From: Ariolimax columbianus | Taxonomy: Eukaryota; Mollusca; Gastropoda; Stylommatophora; Arionidae | Reading direction: 5' to 3' | Assembly (NCBI GenBank): GCA_036924085.1 | Contig: JAVGWX010000013.1 | Location: 44,858,675 to 44,922,674, forward strand | DNA: 64,000 nt | Position numbers and translations under genes: made by a program | The notes under the pieces: model-generated | Databases searched by the model: none | What the model saw: the letters and a program-made list of their open reading frames with translations, nothing else | Told to the model about the DNA's origin: nothing | Shown here: in pieces, positions 9,718 through 20,890 of the stretch | How the letters are laid out: each line of letters opens with the position of its first letter | Position numbering within the stretch: position 1 is the first letter of the stretch

Positions 9718-12700
9718 CTGTAAGAAATAAGCATTTATACATGAAACCTACCTTCAGAACATTTCATTTTCATGTCATTTATGTGGTCTTTCAAATGTGC
9801 TCGTATGCTCTGGCGTGCAACACTTTCGAATCTATACTCCTTAAATTCCTTTTGGCAAGTTTGTGGATTAAAAGTGCACATAAATTTAAAAATCAATCCA
9901 AAGTCTTCACTAAAGTCTAGTGCAAGGACATTTTCAATAGATGATGGTGTGCTATCCAACAATTTGTTGACATCATCAAATGACAGGTACTCCTTCAACA
10001 TAAGCCATTTCTGTAGATTGACAGAAAATGCATAAAATTAGTTCAATGTATAACTTTGTACAACTTGTAAGATAAAATGAAAACAAAAAAAATCCCATTC
10101 ATAACCACCCATACTGCACAAAACAAAAGCAAGAGATCTACTCAGATAATCTGTAGAAGATATGGACAAAACCTCTTACATCTTATGAAGTATAATGGAG
10201 ACTGTAAAGATATACATTTTTCAGAAATACTCCGATTACAAAATTCAAATATCAATTAAGAATTATACATGTTACATGTATATTTATATGTTGAAATCAG
10301 ATTTAACAAATCTTAGAATAATGATGGTCTCTGTTTTTGAAGCATATTCTTCTTTTACTTGTTCTGTCCTGCTACTCTTGCCATACGGCGTCGCAGAGAG
10401 GTGGGATACGTATATTTCTTGTGGGGTGCTTATGCTGTTGTTAGGTGTAACTTCCTGTGAGTGTCAGAGACACCCTCGATCCATCGACGTCGTGGCCTGC
10501 CTCTTGCTCATGGACTGGAGACCTGCATATCTTCTTCTTCATCGTACGCAGACAGTAACCATTATTTTTTCGAAAAAGGCAGCGGTCATCCTGAGGCTGT
10601 CGACACTGCCATAGAGCTTATCTAGTGTTGCACTGGTGATGGCCACAACTGCTCTCTCTGATCCTCGTATGTCGGGCAGTTTTGCAGCAAATGCTCAGCG
10701 GTCATTTTCCCGGTACCACACGGGCATTCGTCGGTGCCACCTATCTTCAATTTGTTAAATAGGTGGTACCTCAGTCTATTGTGGCCAGTGCGAAGTCTGA
10801 AGACCACGACCTGCTCTCTTCTGTTCAACTGGTAATAGGCATCGTTTTCGGTGTAGCCAGTATGTTCGGTTTCCCATTTGGTCATGTATCTAGCTCTAAT
10901 AAGTCGTTTTGACTCTTCGAATCTCTTTGAATCTGGTTGTGGTAGTTTTGCACCTTCTTTTGCCAGTCTGCCTGCCTCCTCGTTGCCTTGGATGTTGCAG
11001 TGAGATGGAACCCACTGCACCACTACCCTTTTTGGTACTGCTCTTAAATCATTTAGTTCAGTATTTTTCTGGCTTTTTAGTGCTGTGACTACGACCAGAG
11101 CATCTGTAAGCAGGACTATGTGACTTTCATTCCTTTTACCTGTCACCATTTCTTCCACTGCCGCCCTCAGTGCCTCTGCCTCCGCTCTGAAATTGCTTGT
11201 GTATTTTCCAGTAGCGAATGACAGTGTTATTTTTCTGCCATTTGGTAGGTTCAGAAATGCTCCTGCCCCTCCGTTCTGTGTTGTGTTTGTTACGGAACCG
11301 TCCGTGTATGCATGGTCCCAGTCCATGCTTGGGTAGTTTTCCGTTATGTAACTCAGGGTAGTATCTCTTCTTTCTTTTTCAGACTGGCAGTTTTTGTTTC
11401 CAATATCTGGTATATTTTCTACCACCTCTGGAAATATATGCTGCCTCCAGGTAGGTTTTCGTACAGTAGGGATTGGCTTTGGTGTTGTTAGTGCGTTCAT
11501 TGGGTCTTCGTGCATCTTTGCTTTGGCTATTTCAGCAAAGTTTCTCCACTTTAGTTTCCCATTTCCGAAATTGTTTAGTCTCTTGTGCATTGGATGGTCA
11601 GTCAGTCTTCTGAGTTTCTCTGATTGCTGCTGGGCTCTGCAGTCTCTTCTGTCGGTCATGGATTGCAGTTTTGTAATGTTTTCAAGTTCTACAATTGGCG
11701 TTGACTTCATGATTCCTGTTATAACTCTCATGGCTTGGTTTTGGAGTTTGCTAATTTTATCGAAGTTCGCCTTTGCTGCTGTTGTCCATGCCGCAATGCC
11801 ATACTCGAGAACTGGCCTCACTCTTCCAGTGTACAGTTTCTTTAGTATACTTTCGTCTGCTCCCCAGCTTGTGCCAGCAAGTTTCCTCATGATTGCCATA
11901 GACCTGCATATGATATGCTCTTGATGCAGGCTGGTCATAATGCATTCTGACTAAATAACCAAACCACTTGATGTGGTGAGAGTCAATGTAGACACTAACT
12001 GGGTTTGTCCTCACTGTCTGTCTCAGCGTGGTGTTGAGAATTCGGTCACGGATTGTCTATCCGGCTGCACTTCTCACACAGCGCATTTCACATCTCCGGA
12101 TCTTACTCTTACGGGTTGCTAGTAAGGACCAAGATTGACATTGGTAACACAATGTAGAAATAAATAGTGTAGATATCAGCCTCCTCTTAGTTGAAAGAGG
12201 CACTCTAGGGTATTTCAAAATCGGTGCAATTTGATAGTGGACACTGTTCACCTTCTAAATTCTATGTGCAATCTTTCTGTCCACTTTGCCGTCATCAGTG
12301 AACATACTGCCCAGGTATTTGAACTCATGTACTTGCTCAATACCAATGTCACTGATGTGGAAACTGCTCTGCAATTGTTCATGTGAAATCAACATAGTCT
12401 CTGTCTTACTTGTATTGATCTTCATGTTATATTCGTTAGTAGCGAAATGATCCATTTTGGCAAAAGATGACCTGATCATCAGCAAACAACAGTTCATTGA
12501 GGGACTCTTCATGAGGATTAGCCTACTGTGTAAATGTATCCATGTAAATTATGATTTGTTGACGCTATAATATTTGAAGCATATTGTTTCAATGAAATGT
12601 TCCATAAAATGATATCTTACACTTCTACATTTTAGACTGCTATAATGGTGTTCATTTCTACAGGATAAATCATCTCTTATATTTTCTAAATTATATGGAG

Positions 12701-15700
12701 AAATGAAGTATTACAGACTAAGAAAGTGAGACAAACAAGTATTGAATTAACTTACCGGTATTCTTGACATTTTGCTGAACTTGTTTGGAAATTACATACA
12801 AACGACAGTCTGAAAATATGATGTCAAATGAATTAAGAAATTAACATTAGATAATTGAGTAAAAGCAACTATGCTATAAACACAAATAACATGACATAGC
12901 ACTTTGTTGTAACTATAGCGAATAAATGAGGCAATATTAGTGGCGCTTTATAATGTCCAGCCCAACATCCAAGACACAGGGTGAAGTAAGGGTTGATCCT
13001 AAAAGGCAGCTGAAGAACGGGGATATGGCATTACTATTGTGAATGTTCTGGGGAGGGTGTCACTATAGCTCAGAGGTAAAGGTGTTTTCCTCTGAATAAA
13101 CAAACGTGTTAATTGGTGGAGTTTTTAATCCCACAAGTTTAAGTAGCCCTGGTCTCAAGAGAGGTATGCCAGGTCATATTGGATATTGATGAAAAGCAAG
13201 TAGATCCTGTGCACATGTTGTAAATGTAAAAGAACCTTTGGCAGTTAGTTGAAAATCTATAAGAGACTTAGCCACTGCCTGGAACAAAATGATAAAAAGT
13301 CATGAAATTTCTACCAAATATACAATCTACTTCACCCCAGGCCTATTAAGCTGCAGGAAGTAAACATTGCAAAATAAATAATGCAATACGAATAGCCTTT
13401 GGCTACCTGGCAGCAGGCATAACCTGGCTGTTTGAATACCAGGATTCAAAGTGACTGGTCCAGCTAGCAGTATCATATGGCTATGAAACCATTAAAATAG
13501 ATGAGACAGACTGATTTCAATGGATTACGGACAGGTAATATTAAAGGACTACACAGTAGACATGTTAAAGGACCTAATGAAAAGGTGCCAGAGCCAATAG
13601 AAAATTTGTGAGTATCAGTACAGACTTAAAAGAAACTACAAGACATGGCTAATATTTAAGACGCAAGATTATATCACTTACTAAATAGCAAGATGAAATA
13701 ACAAGCAAGAAATCAAAATAGCTAAAGAAGGTTGCAATAAATGCATGGAGAATAAATAACACACATATACAAAAATTTGTCTAGAGATTTTAATAAAAGT
13801 ATCAAAACAATGAGGTAAAAAGATAAGTAGCTTCAATCAACTAACAAAAACATATCTCCAATATTTAACGGGCATGTAAGACAACAGTGATGGAAAAAGT
13901 AATTTAAAGACATTTTCAACCAAACATGGCACCCAAGAACAATCAATAATCCCAAGAAATAAAGATCATCTGGAACCTGATATATTGATTCAAGAAATAG
14001 AAAGAGTGTAAAGTTCAGTCATAGAAATAAGTCACTGGATATGGACAGTGTACCAACTGAAGCAATTCAAGCTTGGGAGAAGACATGACTAAGTGGCATA
14101 ATCTTTACAAAAGCATGGAATGAAAGAAGAGTACTAGATATCGCTCCTGAGTCATACTGGAAAAATGTATGCGAAAATATTTAAACATTGAATTAAGACT
14201 CACTGTTGAACCTCAGCTGAGCAAAGTTCAATTTGGATTCAGTAAGGGAATGGGATACACTGATGCCTCATTCACCTCAAGACAATTAAGCAAAAGAATA
14301 TGATAACAATAATAAATCAAAGCTGCAACAGTACATAAGCGTAACTATTGTGTTTTTATATACCAAAATATGACAAACATTTCAAAGTAAACTTTATTGA
14401 TTAAGAGAAAGCTTTTGATAGAATAGATGGGTACAAATACTGGACTACGGAATGCAAGGACAACTATTGGATAATATGCTAAGTCTTGGGGACCACATTA
14501 ATTGGAGAACGAGGAAAGATTACAAAACCTGCAACCAATAGAGGACAGAAGGGACAGCAGGGTCCAACAACAAGTTGAGAAATTTAGAAGACTGATAGAC
14601 CATATAACTGATAATAAATTGGCTTGTAAGTGGAAGATTCAAAAGGCGCAACTTTGTATAGCATCAGTAAAAGCAAAAGTTGAAAACAGATTCTGTAAAT
14701 GGCACATCACAAATAAAATTAATCTCATTGCAACATTCTTGGCAATGAGGAGACTAACAGACTATCGAAGGAAGGTGGAAAGATATCACAACCTGATATA
14801 GGTATACCCTATGAAGAAGCCAAGAAGTCTACCAGGTGTAGATACAGGTACAAGAGGGAAGTGGAGCACATAGGTCACCAATTAAATGTTGTATATTACC
14901 AACTCAACAGAGGCAAACAAACAGTAGTGATCTTCAGACTTCACAAAAGCCACAACAGATTAAGATACCATCTATTCAACAAAGTATGGATAGGAAATAC
15001 TGATGAATGTGTCTGCGGCACTGATGAAATTACCAATGAGCATCTGCTACAAAGGCATCCAACATACGATCATTAGAAAAAGCACAAAGGGCCAGCACCA
15101 ATATCATTTCTCGACAAGCTCTATTTGCATACCACAGTGTTCTTTAGACATATTCAAGATTCAAGTTCATGTCTGAAAGCGTACCAAGAAGAGGAAGAAT
15201 AATGTGAGAGCAATGTATCACATGAATATATTTGTAATAAGAACAACTGGTGAAATCGCAGATGCTTTTGAAATAACCAAAGTAGTACAACAAGGATGAA
15301 TGTGTTCAGCATTTACATGTACAAAATAACAGAAGCCAGTCAAATCATAACACCAGAAATGGAACCTAACTCAATACATGAACTATTCTTTGCAGCCTAA
15401 TAGTGCGAATATGGAGAAAGATTACAAAATCACATGAATGTGTTCTGCACAGCATATGAAGAATATAATTTGTAGATTAGCACATTGAAGACATAAGCTA
15501 TGATGATTAGCAGGTCTACTAAACATAAGTGTTAGCATATATCTTGGAAGTATTTTACAGAAGATGAAAGACTTGACAAGGAAAATAAAATTACATGTCA
15601 GAAAACCTTTAGTGTAACTTATCAACAGTCACCACTGCTTAAACACCCAAATATCAGCTTGGCAATGGAGCAACAACTGATAAACAGTATATTTATGCCA

Positions 15701-17262
15701 ACTTTGTGCTACCAGTGTTAAGCTTAGTTCTTATCTAAGGCACAGGTGAGGAAACAAAATGTTGAAGAAAAGTCATTTGTGTCACCAGCAGAGATAAAAT
15801 GCTAAATAATAACATTTGAAATTTAGTGAAAACTAATTCTTGTGTTGAATACATTTCAAGATAGAAAATAAGATGGTTCGGTCATCTCATGAGACTCAGA
15901 ATGCAACCTCATCAACTACCCCAGCACGCTTACAAATAAAAGAAGATCTGGCTACTCGGCACGATGAAGGCCACATGACAGATGGATAGATCACATAACA
16001 GAAATTCAACAACACTGGCTTAAAACAACCAACGAAAAACACTTGGCGATAGACAAATCAGTAATTTGATTAACAAACAAGTTATTGTTAATAATCTAGA
16101 ATCTACGTTCTATTTAACTGAACAAAATTGTAAAAACATTTAACTATGTTACAAATTATAGAGAGATGCCACTAAAGCTGAATATCTGCACAAACAGTGA
16201 TATAGATAGGTATATATATATCATTTTTACATCTTGTGGAGAATTGAAAAATAAACAACCCTGTGAAAATGTGATAAACTGAAACACATCAAATGATCAA
16301 TCAATTGCTTTGACAACAAAATGATTCTAATTCTAGAGACATGTTTTGGGAATTAACCCTCTTTATTACTCATGAATTGGTAAATTTAAAAACAAAGTTT
16401 GGTATACAACTGCCAATCATCACCACATAATGGCACCAAAGTATGAATACACTAATACAAATTGTATATTTATTTTCTCCCGATGTAGTGTCTGCTGCAA
16501 CTTTTGAGTCATTAAACTACAAACTATTATCAAGGTCAACAAAATGACACTCTGTATCTACATATAGTACAAATCTTAATATGTTAAACACAAAATTGTG
16601 ATCTCTATACATGTTTAGTTGTTATCAGAACCGTGTAATCAAATAACACTCACTGAGACAAAACATTTCACCAGGAAGGACTAAGAGAGAACTTAAGGCA
16701 AAATGGAACTGGGCTACACAGTTTCTTATTCTGACAGTCAGATCACGTGAGGCACCGCTAGAGCCGTAGTTTTAAACATATGTCTTGAATATTATACAAT
16801 CGGTACGTAATATTCATTTTCCTAAGTTAATATCGTAATGTTTGTATGGCAACCAGTCAGTTTATTACAGAACGAAGTGTAAGTCGAAATATTCAAAACG
16901 TGGGTAGGCCAATCGCGTGCCTTGACTATTTCCGATGTGCTAGGAGTAACTTCAAGAAAGTTCATACAATACATAGGTCAAAAGTATCATTACAACAACT
17001 AATTTAATTACCTTTATTTTCCACCTGACTGGTCAAAGTAAGTTGACAAGTGTTTGAGTTCTGAATCTTCAAAAATGACTAAAGGATGTCTGAGATTCAG
17101 GACTCTGTTGCTCCGTTCCAACGGTTTTTCGTCTGCTAACCCCCAAAAAATAGTCCGCAAGTAAACAATGCCTTCTAGCGCCGACTCATATGTTACAGAA
17201 AATAGGTCTAACAAATTATTTAAAAAATATTTTTGCCATAAAAACTGTATTCTAACATACAT
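9448..17262 (-). CDS. Candidate host gene of unknown function, at least three coding exons (minus strand)
   Basis: This is the only multi-exon host gene I can assemble. Exon 2 (12809-12756) has an acceptor TTTTCAG, a start codon reading MSRIP, and a donor CCG|GTAAGT. It joins in phase 0 to exon 3 (10010-9748/9752, acceptor TCTACAG), giving MSRIPKWLMLKEYLSFDDV. Exon 4 (about 9709/9717-9448) continues with an open frame to a TAG at 9448-9450. The exon 3 product has Cys and His residues (MCTFNPQTCQKEF, then RAHLKDHIND) spaced like a degenerate zinc finger, but I recognise no family. A 5' non-coding exon may lie at 17262-17011. Introns hold Jockey-in-RTE nests. The exon 3/4 junction phase is uncertain. 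Confidence 0.55.
9748..10010 (-). CDS. Exon 3 of the candidate host gene
   Basis: About 86 codons fully open between acceptor CAATCTACAG and donor GAAG|GTAGGT. It reads KWLMLKEYLSFDDVNKLLD, then FSEDFGLIFKFMCTFNP, QTCQKEFKEYRFESVARQSI and RAHLKDHINDMKMKCSE. An acidic, helix-prone start leads into a Cys-x6-Cys...His-x3-His-like block. No relation to the surrounding transposons is visible. Unknown family. Confidence 0.6.
10360..12515 (-). mobile_element. RTE-like LINE relic (family R-2), split by a Jockey-like insertion
   Basis: Reading down the minus strand, 12512-12255 gives NMKINTSKTETMLISHEQ and EQVHEFKYLGSMFTDDGKVD, the palm/thumb of an RTE polymerase. Then 12251-12057 gives LISTLFISTLCYQCQSWSLL. 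About 12020-11900 gives NPVSVYIDSHHIKWFGYLVR. After the Jockey insertion it resumes at 10530 with MQVSSP*ARGRPRRRWIEG and runs to about 10370. Rejoining at the duplicated AGACCTGCATAT restores the same order seen at 8515-8270. Intronic in the host-gene model. Confidence 0.8.
10531..11899 (-). mobile_element. Jockey-like LINE (J-I), 5'-truncated copy with nearly open RNase H frame
   Basis: A 1369-bp insertion flanked by the 12-bp duplication AGACCTGCATAT (10519-10530 and 11900-11911). The minus-strand frame 11938-10622 is open for 438 codons, though its first 13 codons are target sequence. It carries the polymerase thumb (MRKLAGTSWGADESILKKLY), RNase H (HAYTDGSVTNTTQNGGAGAF, RAEAEALRAAVEEM, LLTDALVVV, HCNIQGNEEAGRLAKE) and the C-terminal Cys block CPCGTGKMTAEHLLQNCP. 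One RNase H catalytic Asp (EEADRL elsewhere) is Gly here (EEAGRL). The frame shifts near 10620. The tail on this strand is GTACGATGAAGAAGAAG. Confidence 0.9.
12756..12809 (-). CDS. Exon 2 of the candidate host gene (carries the start codon)
   Basis: A 54-nt exon between acceptor TATTTTCAG and donor CCG|GTAAGT. It holds 39 nt of leader, including a minimal upstream ATG-TAA, then ATG and four further codons (MSRIP) in phase with exon 3. Too short for ORF detection. Supported by strong splice signals on both sides and frame continuity. Confidence 0.55.
13065..13465 (+). mobile_element. tRNA-type SINE (family S-3), complete-looking copy
   Basis: The head reads ATAGCTCAGAGGTAAAGG (A-box type). 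A decayed B box (GGAGTTTTTAATCCC) follows at about 13118. The body has AAAGAACCTTTGGCAGTTAG (about 13230), a phrase shared with 59577-59790, and the 3' part (13390-13460) has GTTTGAATACCAGGATTC, shared with 62105-62180. Comparison of the two copies shows this one lacks the 2.2-kb transposon found in the other, so it is an empty-site paralogue. Confidence 0.7.
13490..16080 (+). mobile_element. RTE-like LINE relic, strongly decayed, split by a Jockey relic
   Basis: Broken translation gives QLSKVQFGFSKGMGYTDASF (about 14217), FIDYEKAFDRIDG-like text (about 14395) and MQGQLLDNMLSLGDHINW (about 14450). It resumes at 15205 with VKAMYHMNIFV, FEITKVVQQG (about 15270) and KIRWFGHLMRLRMQPHQLPQ (about 15865). 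This is the polymerase and C-terminal part of an RTE-type element. Stops are so frequent that no frame exceeds about 70 codons. Confidence 0.65.
14500..15199 (+). mobile_element. Jockey-like LINE relic (J-I related) inside the RTE relic
   Basis: Frame 14502-14801 reads LENEERLQNLQPIEDRRDSR, matching LEKITKLQPMTDRRDCRA of the intact copies. 14861-15076 reads YYQLNRGKQTVVIFRLHKSH, NRLRYHLFNKVWIGNTDECV and CGTDEITNEHLL, the C-terminal Cys block. The 3' end GTACCAAGAAGAGGAAGAA is the family tail. RNase H is mostly deleted. More diverged than other copies, so older. I could not find a clean target duplication. Confidence 0.7.
16090..17000. other. AT-rich intronic or intergenic stretch
   Basis: No frame, array or element recognised. 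It lies within intron 1 of the candidate host-gene model. Confidence 0.4.
17011..17262 (-). other. Possible 5' non-coding exon / promoter-proximal region of the candidate gene
   Basis: The stretch is less AT-rich than its surroundings, and its minus strand ends with AAAG|GTAATT (donor at about 17010), with CAG|GTGGAA as an alternative. Upstream (17270-17640) is AT-rich with no coding frame. A frame of 82 codons is open here but has no recognisable content. Assigned only by position and donor site. Confidence 0.25.
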
Positions 17263-17639
17263 TAAAACTAATTTTATTAAATAAATATGCCTGTTTATTG
17301 TTCCTAATTAACTTTTAAGTGAATTATTTATTTGTTTTTTGAAATCATTGATTCCGATTCAGACATCGCGCATGTATCTATAGAGGCTTGCGCAGACATG
17401 GTGAAAAGTTGAACATGCCGACATTGCCAGATAACCACAACGGTTTAAAGTTAATAAAAGTGTGACAATTACATTTTTTAATTAATAAACATTTGTTCAC
17501 TTCCAAATAATTATAAACATTTTTTAGCTATAATAATTAATTACCGTCTGAAAAAAGATATGAATATAATTATAAATGATGGTTTGTTTTCATAATGCAT
17601 AGAAACGTGGTTGTTTTTTTTTTTTAAATACGTATTATT

Positions 17640-18010
17640 GTATATATAAACCAATGCTTACTATTGCATATGCCAACTTGGACATTGCTTTGTCTGGCAC
17701 GAACGAGGCCTATGATATAATGTTGGCGCGCTTTCCCTGTAGAACCCAGGTGTTCTGCTGGTTTAAGAAGCACGCTGCTATGCTGTCAGAAACATATACA
17801 TTTAACGGCAACATGCAGGAAAATACAAAACAATATATAATTAGGCATAACGATATTTTTCAAATAGGAAGAAAGCTTTGCAGAAACATAAGCCATTTGA
17901 TTAGCCAAATAACTATTACATATTACAGGTATTACAAAACAATTTATAGTAATACGTGTGGGGTGAAGAGGCCTGGGAAATGAAAAGTGAAGATGGTAGG
18001 CGTACATAAT
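17640..18010 (+). other. Orphan open frame, unrecognised
   Basis: A 109-codon frame (17654-17983) begins MLTIAYANLDIALSGTNEAY and has no stop, Cys/His pattern or repeat match that I recognise. No acceptor or donor clearly bounds it. It could be chance in AT-rich DNA or an exon. Confidence 0.2.
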
Positions 18011-18264
18011 TATGGGGGATGGTTGTTGGTAATATTTTTATTAATATAATTGTTGATAATTTTTTTAATTGGAATTTCGGCTTATGTGATTTATCAAATT
18101 CTTTCCACTTGCATCGGCAAAAGGCTTAATGAGGTTTCGCTTTATTTCGTAAGCCAGATGTGTCGTTGATGTTGTCATTCCGTGTTTCTTGTGTCTCCCT
18201 GACACCCTCTATCAAAATTTTCTTGGTCTCCTTCTTTCTCTAAAGCCAAACTGTGCCATTTAAT

Positions 18265-18590
18265 TGTCTTTAGATTTTTGGTCTTCTTCTGTATTTCAGG
18301 GTCTTCGCGTACATTTTACTTATATGACTTAAGAGAGATATCCCCATGTATGTTTCATAATGTCTTTGTTTCCTTTTTTTCTTCCATATGGAGATAAGAA
18401 TATTGTTATTTGCCAGTCCTCTGGAACTTTCATCGTTGACCATGTCACATTCATTATTCTTGTCAAACACTTTACACCCGTGTCTTAGCAGGCTTGTACG
18501 GCCTCTGTAGTTATAATATCTATTCCAGGTGCCTTGTTTCGTGGGCTCTGATCTTGTTATTCCAGTCCTTAAAGCCGCTCCACCCGTTCC
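18265..18590 (-). mobile_element. LINE reverse-transcriptase fragment, degraded
   Basis: The minus-strand frame reads TRSEPTKQGTWNRYYNYRGR, then ISIWKKKRKQRHYETYMGIS and LLSHISKMYAKTLKYRRRP. These resemble the polymerase motifs 'AP GID' through 'NYRGISLLSHISK' of RTE-type LINEs. Short and damaged. Confidence 0.55.
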
Positions 18591-18599
18591 AGCCGCTCC

Positions 18600-18800
18600 A
18601 CCCGTGATGTTCATGTTGTTGTTGTTTAATGTCCACAATGAGTATGTTTACTCTTTCGTCCTCTGAAAAGGATGTTAAGTGCAGTAGTTTTCCGCACTTC
18701 CCGAGCGTGCATGGTCCCCCAACCTATTGTGCTATGCTTGGCTTCATCTCCCTGACGCATACTATTACGTCGATCGTCATGTCGTATTGAAGGCGAGAGT
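18600..18800 (-). mobile_element. AAC-tailed SINE-like repeat (family S-2), partial
   Basis: On the minus strand it runs GAAGCCAAGCATAGCACAAT, then the block around CGGGAAGTGCGG, CATTGTGGACATTAAACAAC and an AAC tail (18615-18632 on plus as GTTGTTGTT). The same order occurs at 33425-33640 and 43130-43372. Confidence 0.6.
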
Positions 18801-18989
18801 ACCTTTCAATTATATTCACAGCAGACATCATACGGGTATTTTGTGCTTATTCCTGTGCTTAACCCATAACCCTTAACCCTTTGGGAAGGATTTGGACATT
18901 TCAAGATAGTTTGGGGGCACTGCTTTACGGAGCAAACCCGGTCCACTTTATTTACATCAGTGTGCGGCTCTTGAAAGAATTAAGACAAG

Positions 18990-19275
18990 CTTGATCAATG
19001 CACAAACCATATGGGAATGCCTGACCTATTAATCCTGCATTGGCTTGTGGCGTGTGTGTGTGTATTTTCACTTTTATTGGTATTCTGCAACAGTTTCCTC
19101 AGGTTGTGTAGCTTCTGTATTACCAATACCAATCTCCTTCTGGTTTGCTTTGAGCAGTAGCCATTCTTGTCAATCATGGCTTCCAGATACTCAAAGTTCC
19201 TGACCTGTTCTGTTTCCACATCCCAGAATTTGAATTGATGTTGACTTCGTGTTTTATTGGTGGTCATTATCTTTA
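18990..19275 (-). mobile_element. RTE-like LINE fragment (family R-3)
   Basis: Frame 19267-18995 reads MTTNKTRSQHQFKFWDVETE, QVRNFEYLEAMIDKNGYCSK and RRRLVLVIQKLHNLRKL, the polymerase thumb region. It lies in opposite orientation to the R-3-type C-terminus immediately downstream, so this is either an inversion or two insertions. Confidence 0.6.
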
Positions 19276-19329
19276 TTTTGTTAATGTTTACAAAGAGGTT
19301 TTTAACTTCGCTGCATCTGCTGGTAGAGC

Positions 19330-19795
19330 ACCAATCAAATGGTAAAAGTCTTGAGAGCTTGTGTTTTTCCTGTGGCAGCTTATGGCTGTGAATAATCGAC
19401 GATTACGAAAACTTCTAGACAAAGAATTGAATTCTTCGAGTCAAAATGTTGCAGAAAGATCCTCAAAATACCATGGACAGAGAAAAAACCAATGTAGACA
19501 TTCGGCAAGAGTTGAGCATAGAGGAGAACTGGTTTATCAATTCCATTTTGGCTAGAAAATGCAAATACTTTGGTCACATCAAGAGACAACGGTCTTGAGA
19601 GAACGGCGATGGAAGGTATGGTGCCAGGCAAAAGAGGAAGAGGTAGACCAAGAAGACGATGGCACCAAGATATTCAGGAATGCCTGAGTATGACTGTGGT
19701 GGAGGCTGGAGTTTTGGCAAGAGAATGAGTTTCTTTCAGACAGACTGTGATGGGAGCGACGTTCTACAAAGGACATGCTACATGATGATGATGAT
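19330..19795 (+). mobile_element. RTE-like LINE 3' end (family R-3) with ATG-repeat tail
   Basis: Frame-broken text reads VFPVAAYGCE, ENANTLVTSRDNGLERTAME, GMVPGKRGRGRPRRRWHQDI, QECLSMTVVEAG and FRQTVMGATFYKGHAT, then ends in (ATG)n at 19783-19795. The same C-terminus recurs at 57700-58160 (minus) and, as a scrap, at 54805-54842. Confidence 0.7.
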
Positions 19796-19959
19796 GCATC
19801 TGCTTACGGCTGCAATTAGTTACAATAATCCCTCTGTACTGTGTGTCATAGTATCAGAGCATAGTCTGCGTATCTTAACTATGGGATCGTGTAACTACAC
19901 GCGCACACACATACACATTTGCCCTCATATGCACAACCCCAGTGGTACCTGGTAAATAA

Positions 19960-20140
19960 AAGAGTAGAATCACTGTCACATTTCAAGCATGTTGTAAGAC
20001 GACTAAAGAGGGTTGTGTTTGGGCTGGAGAACTCATCATGCAAAAACGTTGCCATTGCAATTATTCGCTGCAGAGGTTCTGACACAGGCTTCACGTGAAG
20101 TGGCCAGCTGTAGTTAAACTTATGCGTCCTAACCAAGCGA
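19960..20140. repeat. Unclassified dispersed repeat, copy 1
   Basis: AGTAGAATCACTGTCACATT through GACTAAAGAGGGTTG and AACTCATCATGCAAAAACG is shared, with substitutions, with 26005-26120 (GACTAAAGAAGGCTCC, AACTCATCATGTAAAAACC). It may be a LINE 3' end. No diagnostic motif. Confidence 0.4.
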
Positions 20141-20215
20141 AAAGGTGGACGAAAGAATTAATTCACCTATCTATGTTCTTTGATCTATGTTATTTACAAA
20201 AACAAATGTGAATAC

Positions 20216-20578
20216 TTCTTCTTCTTTTTCTTCGTTCGTTCTCAATCTCCCACTACCAAACCCTGAAAGGGCTTAAGTAGAAGAATGTAGTCCAGAGAAC
20301 TGAATGCGTTGTGTCGTAGTTTACAGCTTGACTGCGATATTTGCACCTTTCGGTTCAACACATACGACTTCAGCAAGCATTTTTTGAGTACCGGGTTAGC
20401 ATTCCCTCTTCGATCCCTTCTCCTTAGCCAGTCTGTCCTGCTGCAGCCTGTTATCCAGGATCACCGCGTGGAGGTGTAGAAGGGTCTTGGCAGCTCTGGT
20501 TCTCTAGTCCTGACGCTAGCAGTCAGCTATGGGTCGCTGACCACTGCAGCTCATGCGCTGCTCAGCATCTTGATCCCA
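20216..20578 (-). mobile_element. GAA-tailed SINE (family S-1), full-length with target duplication
   Basis: Flanked by the 12-bp duplication AAATGTGAATAC (20204-20215 and 20579-20590). On the minus strand it starts GGGATCAAGATGCTGAGCAG, has the core TGAAGTCGTATGTGTTGAAC and GCAAATATCGCAGTCAAGCT, and ends GAACGAACGAAG plus a GAA/GAAA tail. About 363 bp. No ORF and no clear A/B box, so it is called SINE-like from size, dispersion, tail and duplication. Confidence 0.9.
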
Positions 20579-20599
20579 AAATGTGAATACAACATGAAA

Positions 20600-20890
20600 A
20601 TCAACGTAGAAAGAAACCGAGGTCATGAACAAAAAATGTCTATGATAGCCGGAGATATGAATATATTCATCGAAAAACAGCATAACAGGTGAACGATGTC
20701 ACACATTTAAGGAGTAGGTTATCAGCAGGCGGAAGAATTACAGCGGAAATCCAATAAAGATCCAATAAGGCAAATCAGATCATTGGACTAAAATACTTAA
20801 TTACAAGCACGTGACAATAACTACCACAAGAGCTTCATACAATACGATGTTCGTCCCGACAGTATGCTATTAATGTTAAAACTGGACACT
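20600..20890. other. Unassigned spacer
   Basis: Contains GTGACAATAACTACC and short broken frames, possibly decayed upstream polymerase of the LINE at 20890-21260, but too eroded to claim. Confidence 0.3.
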
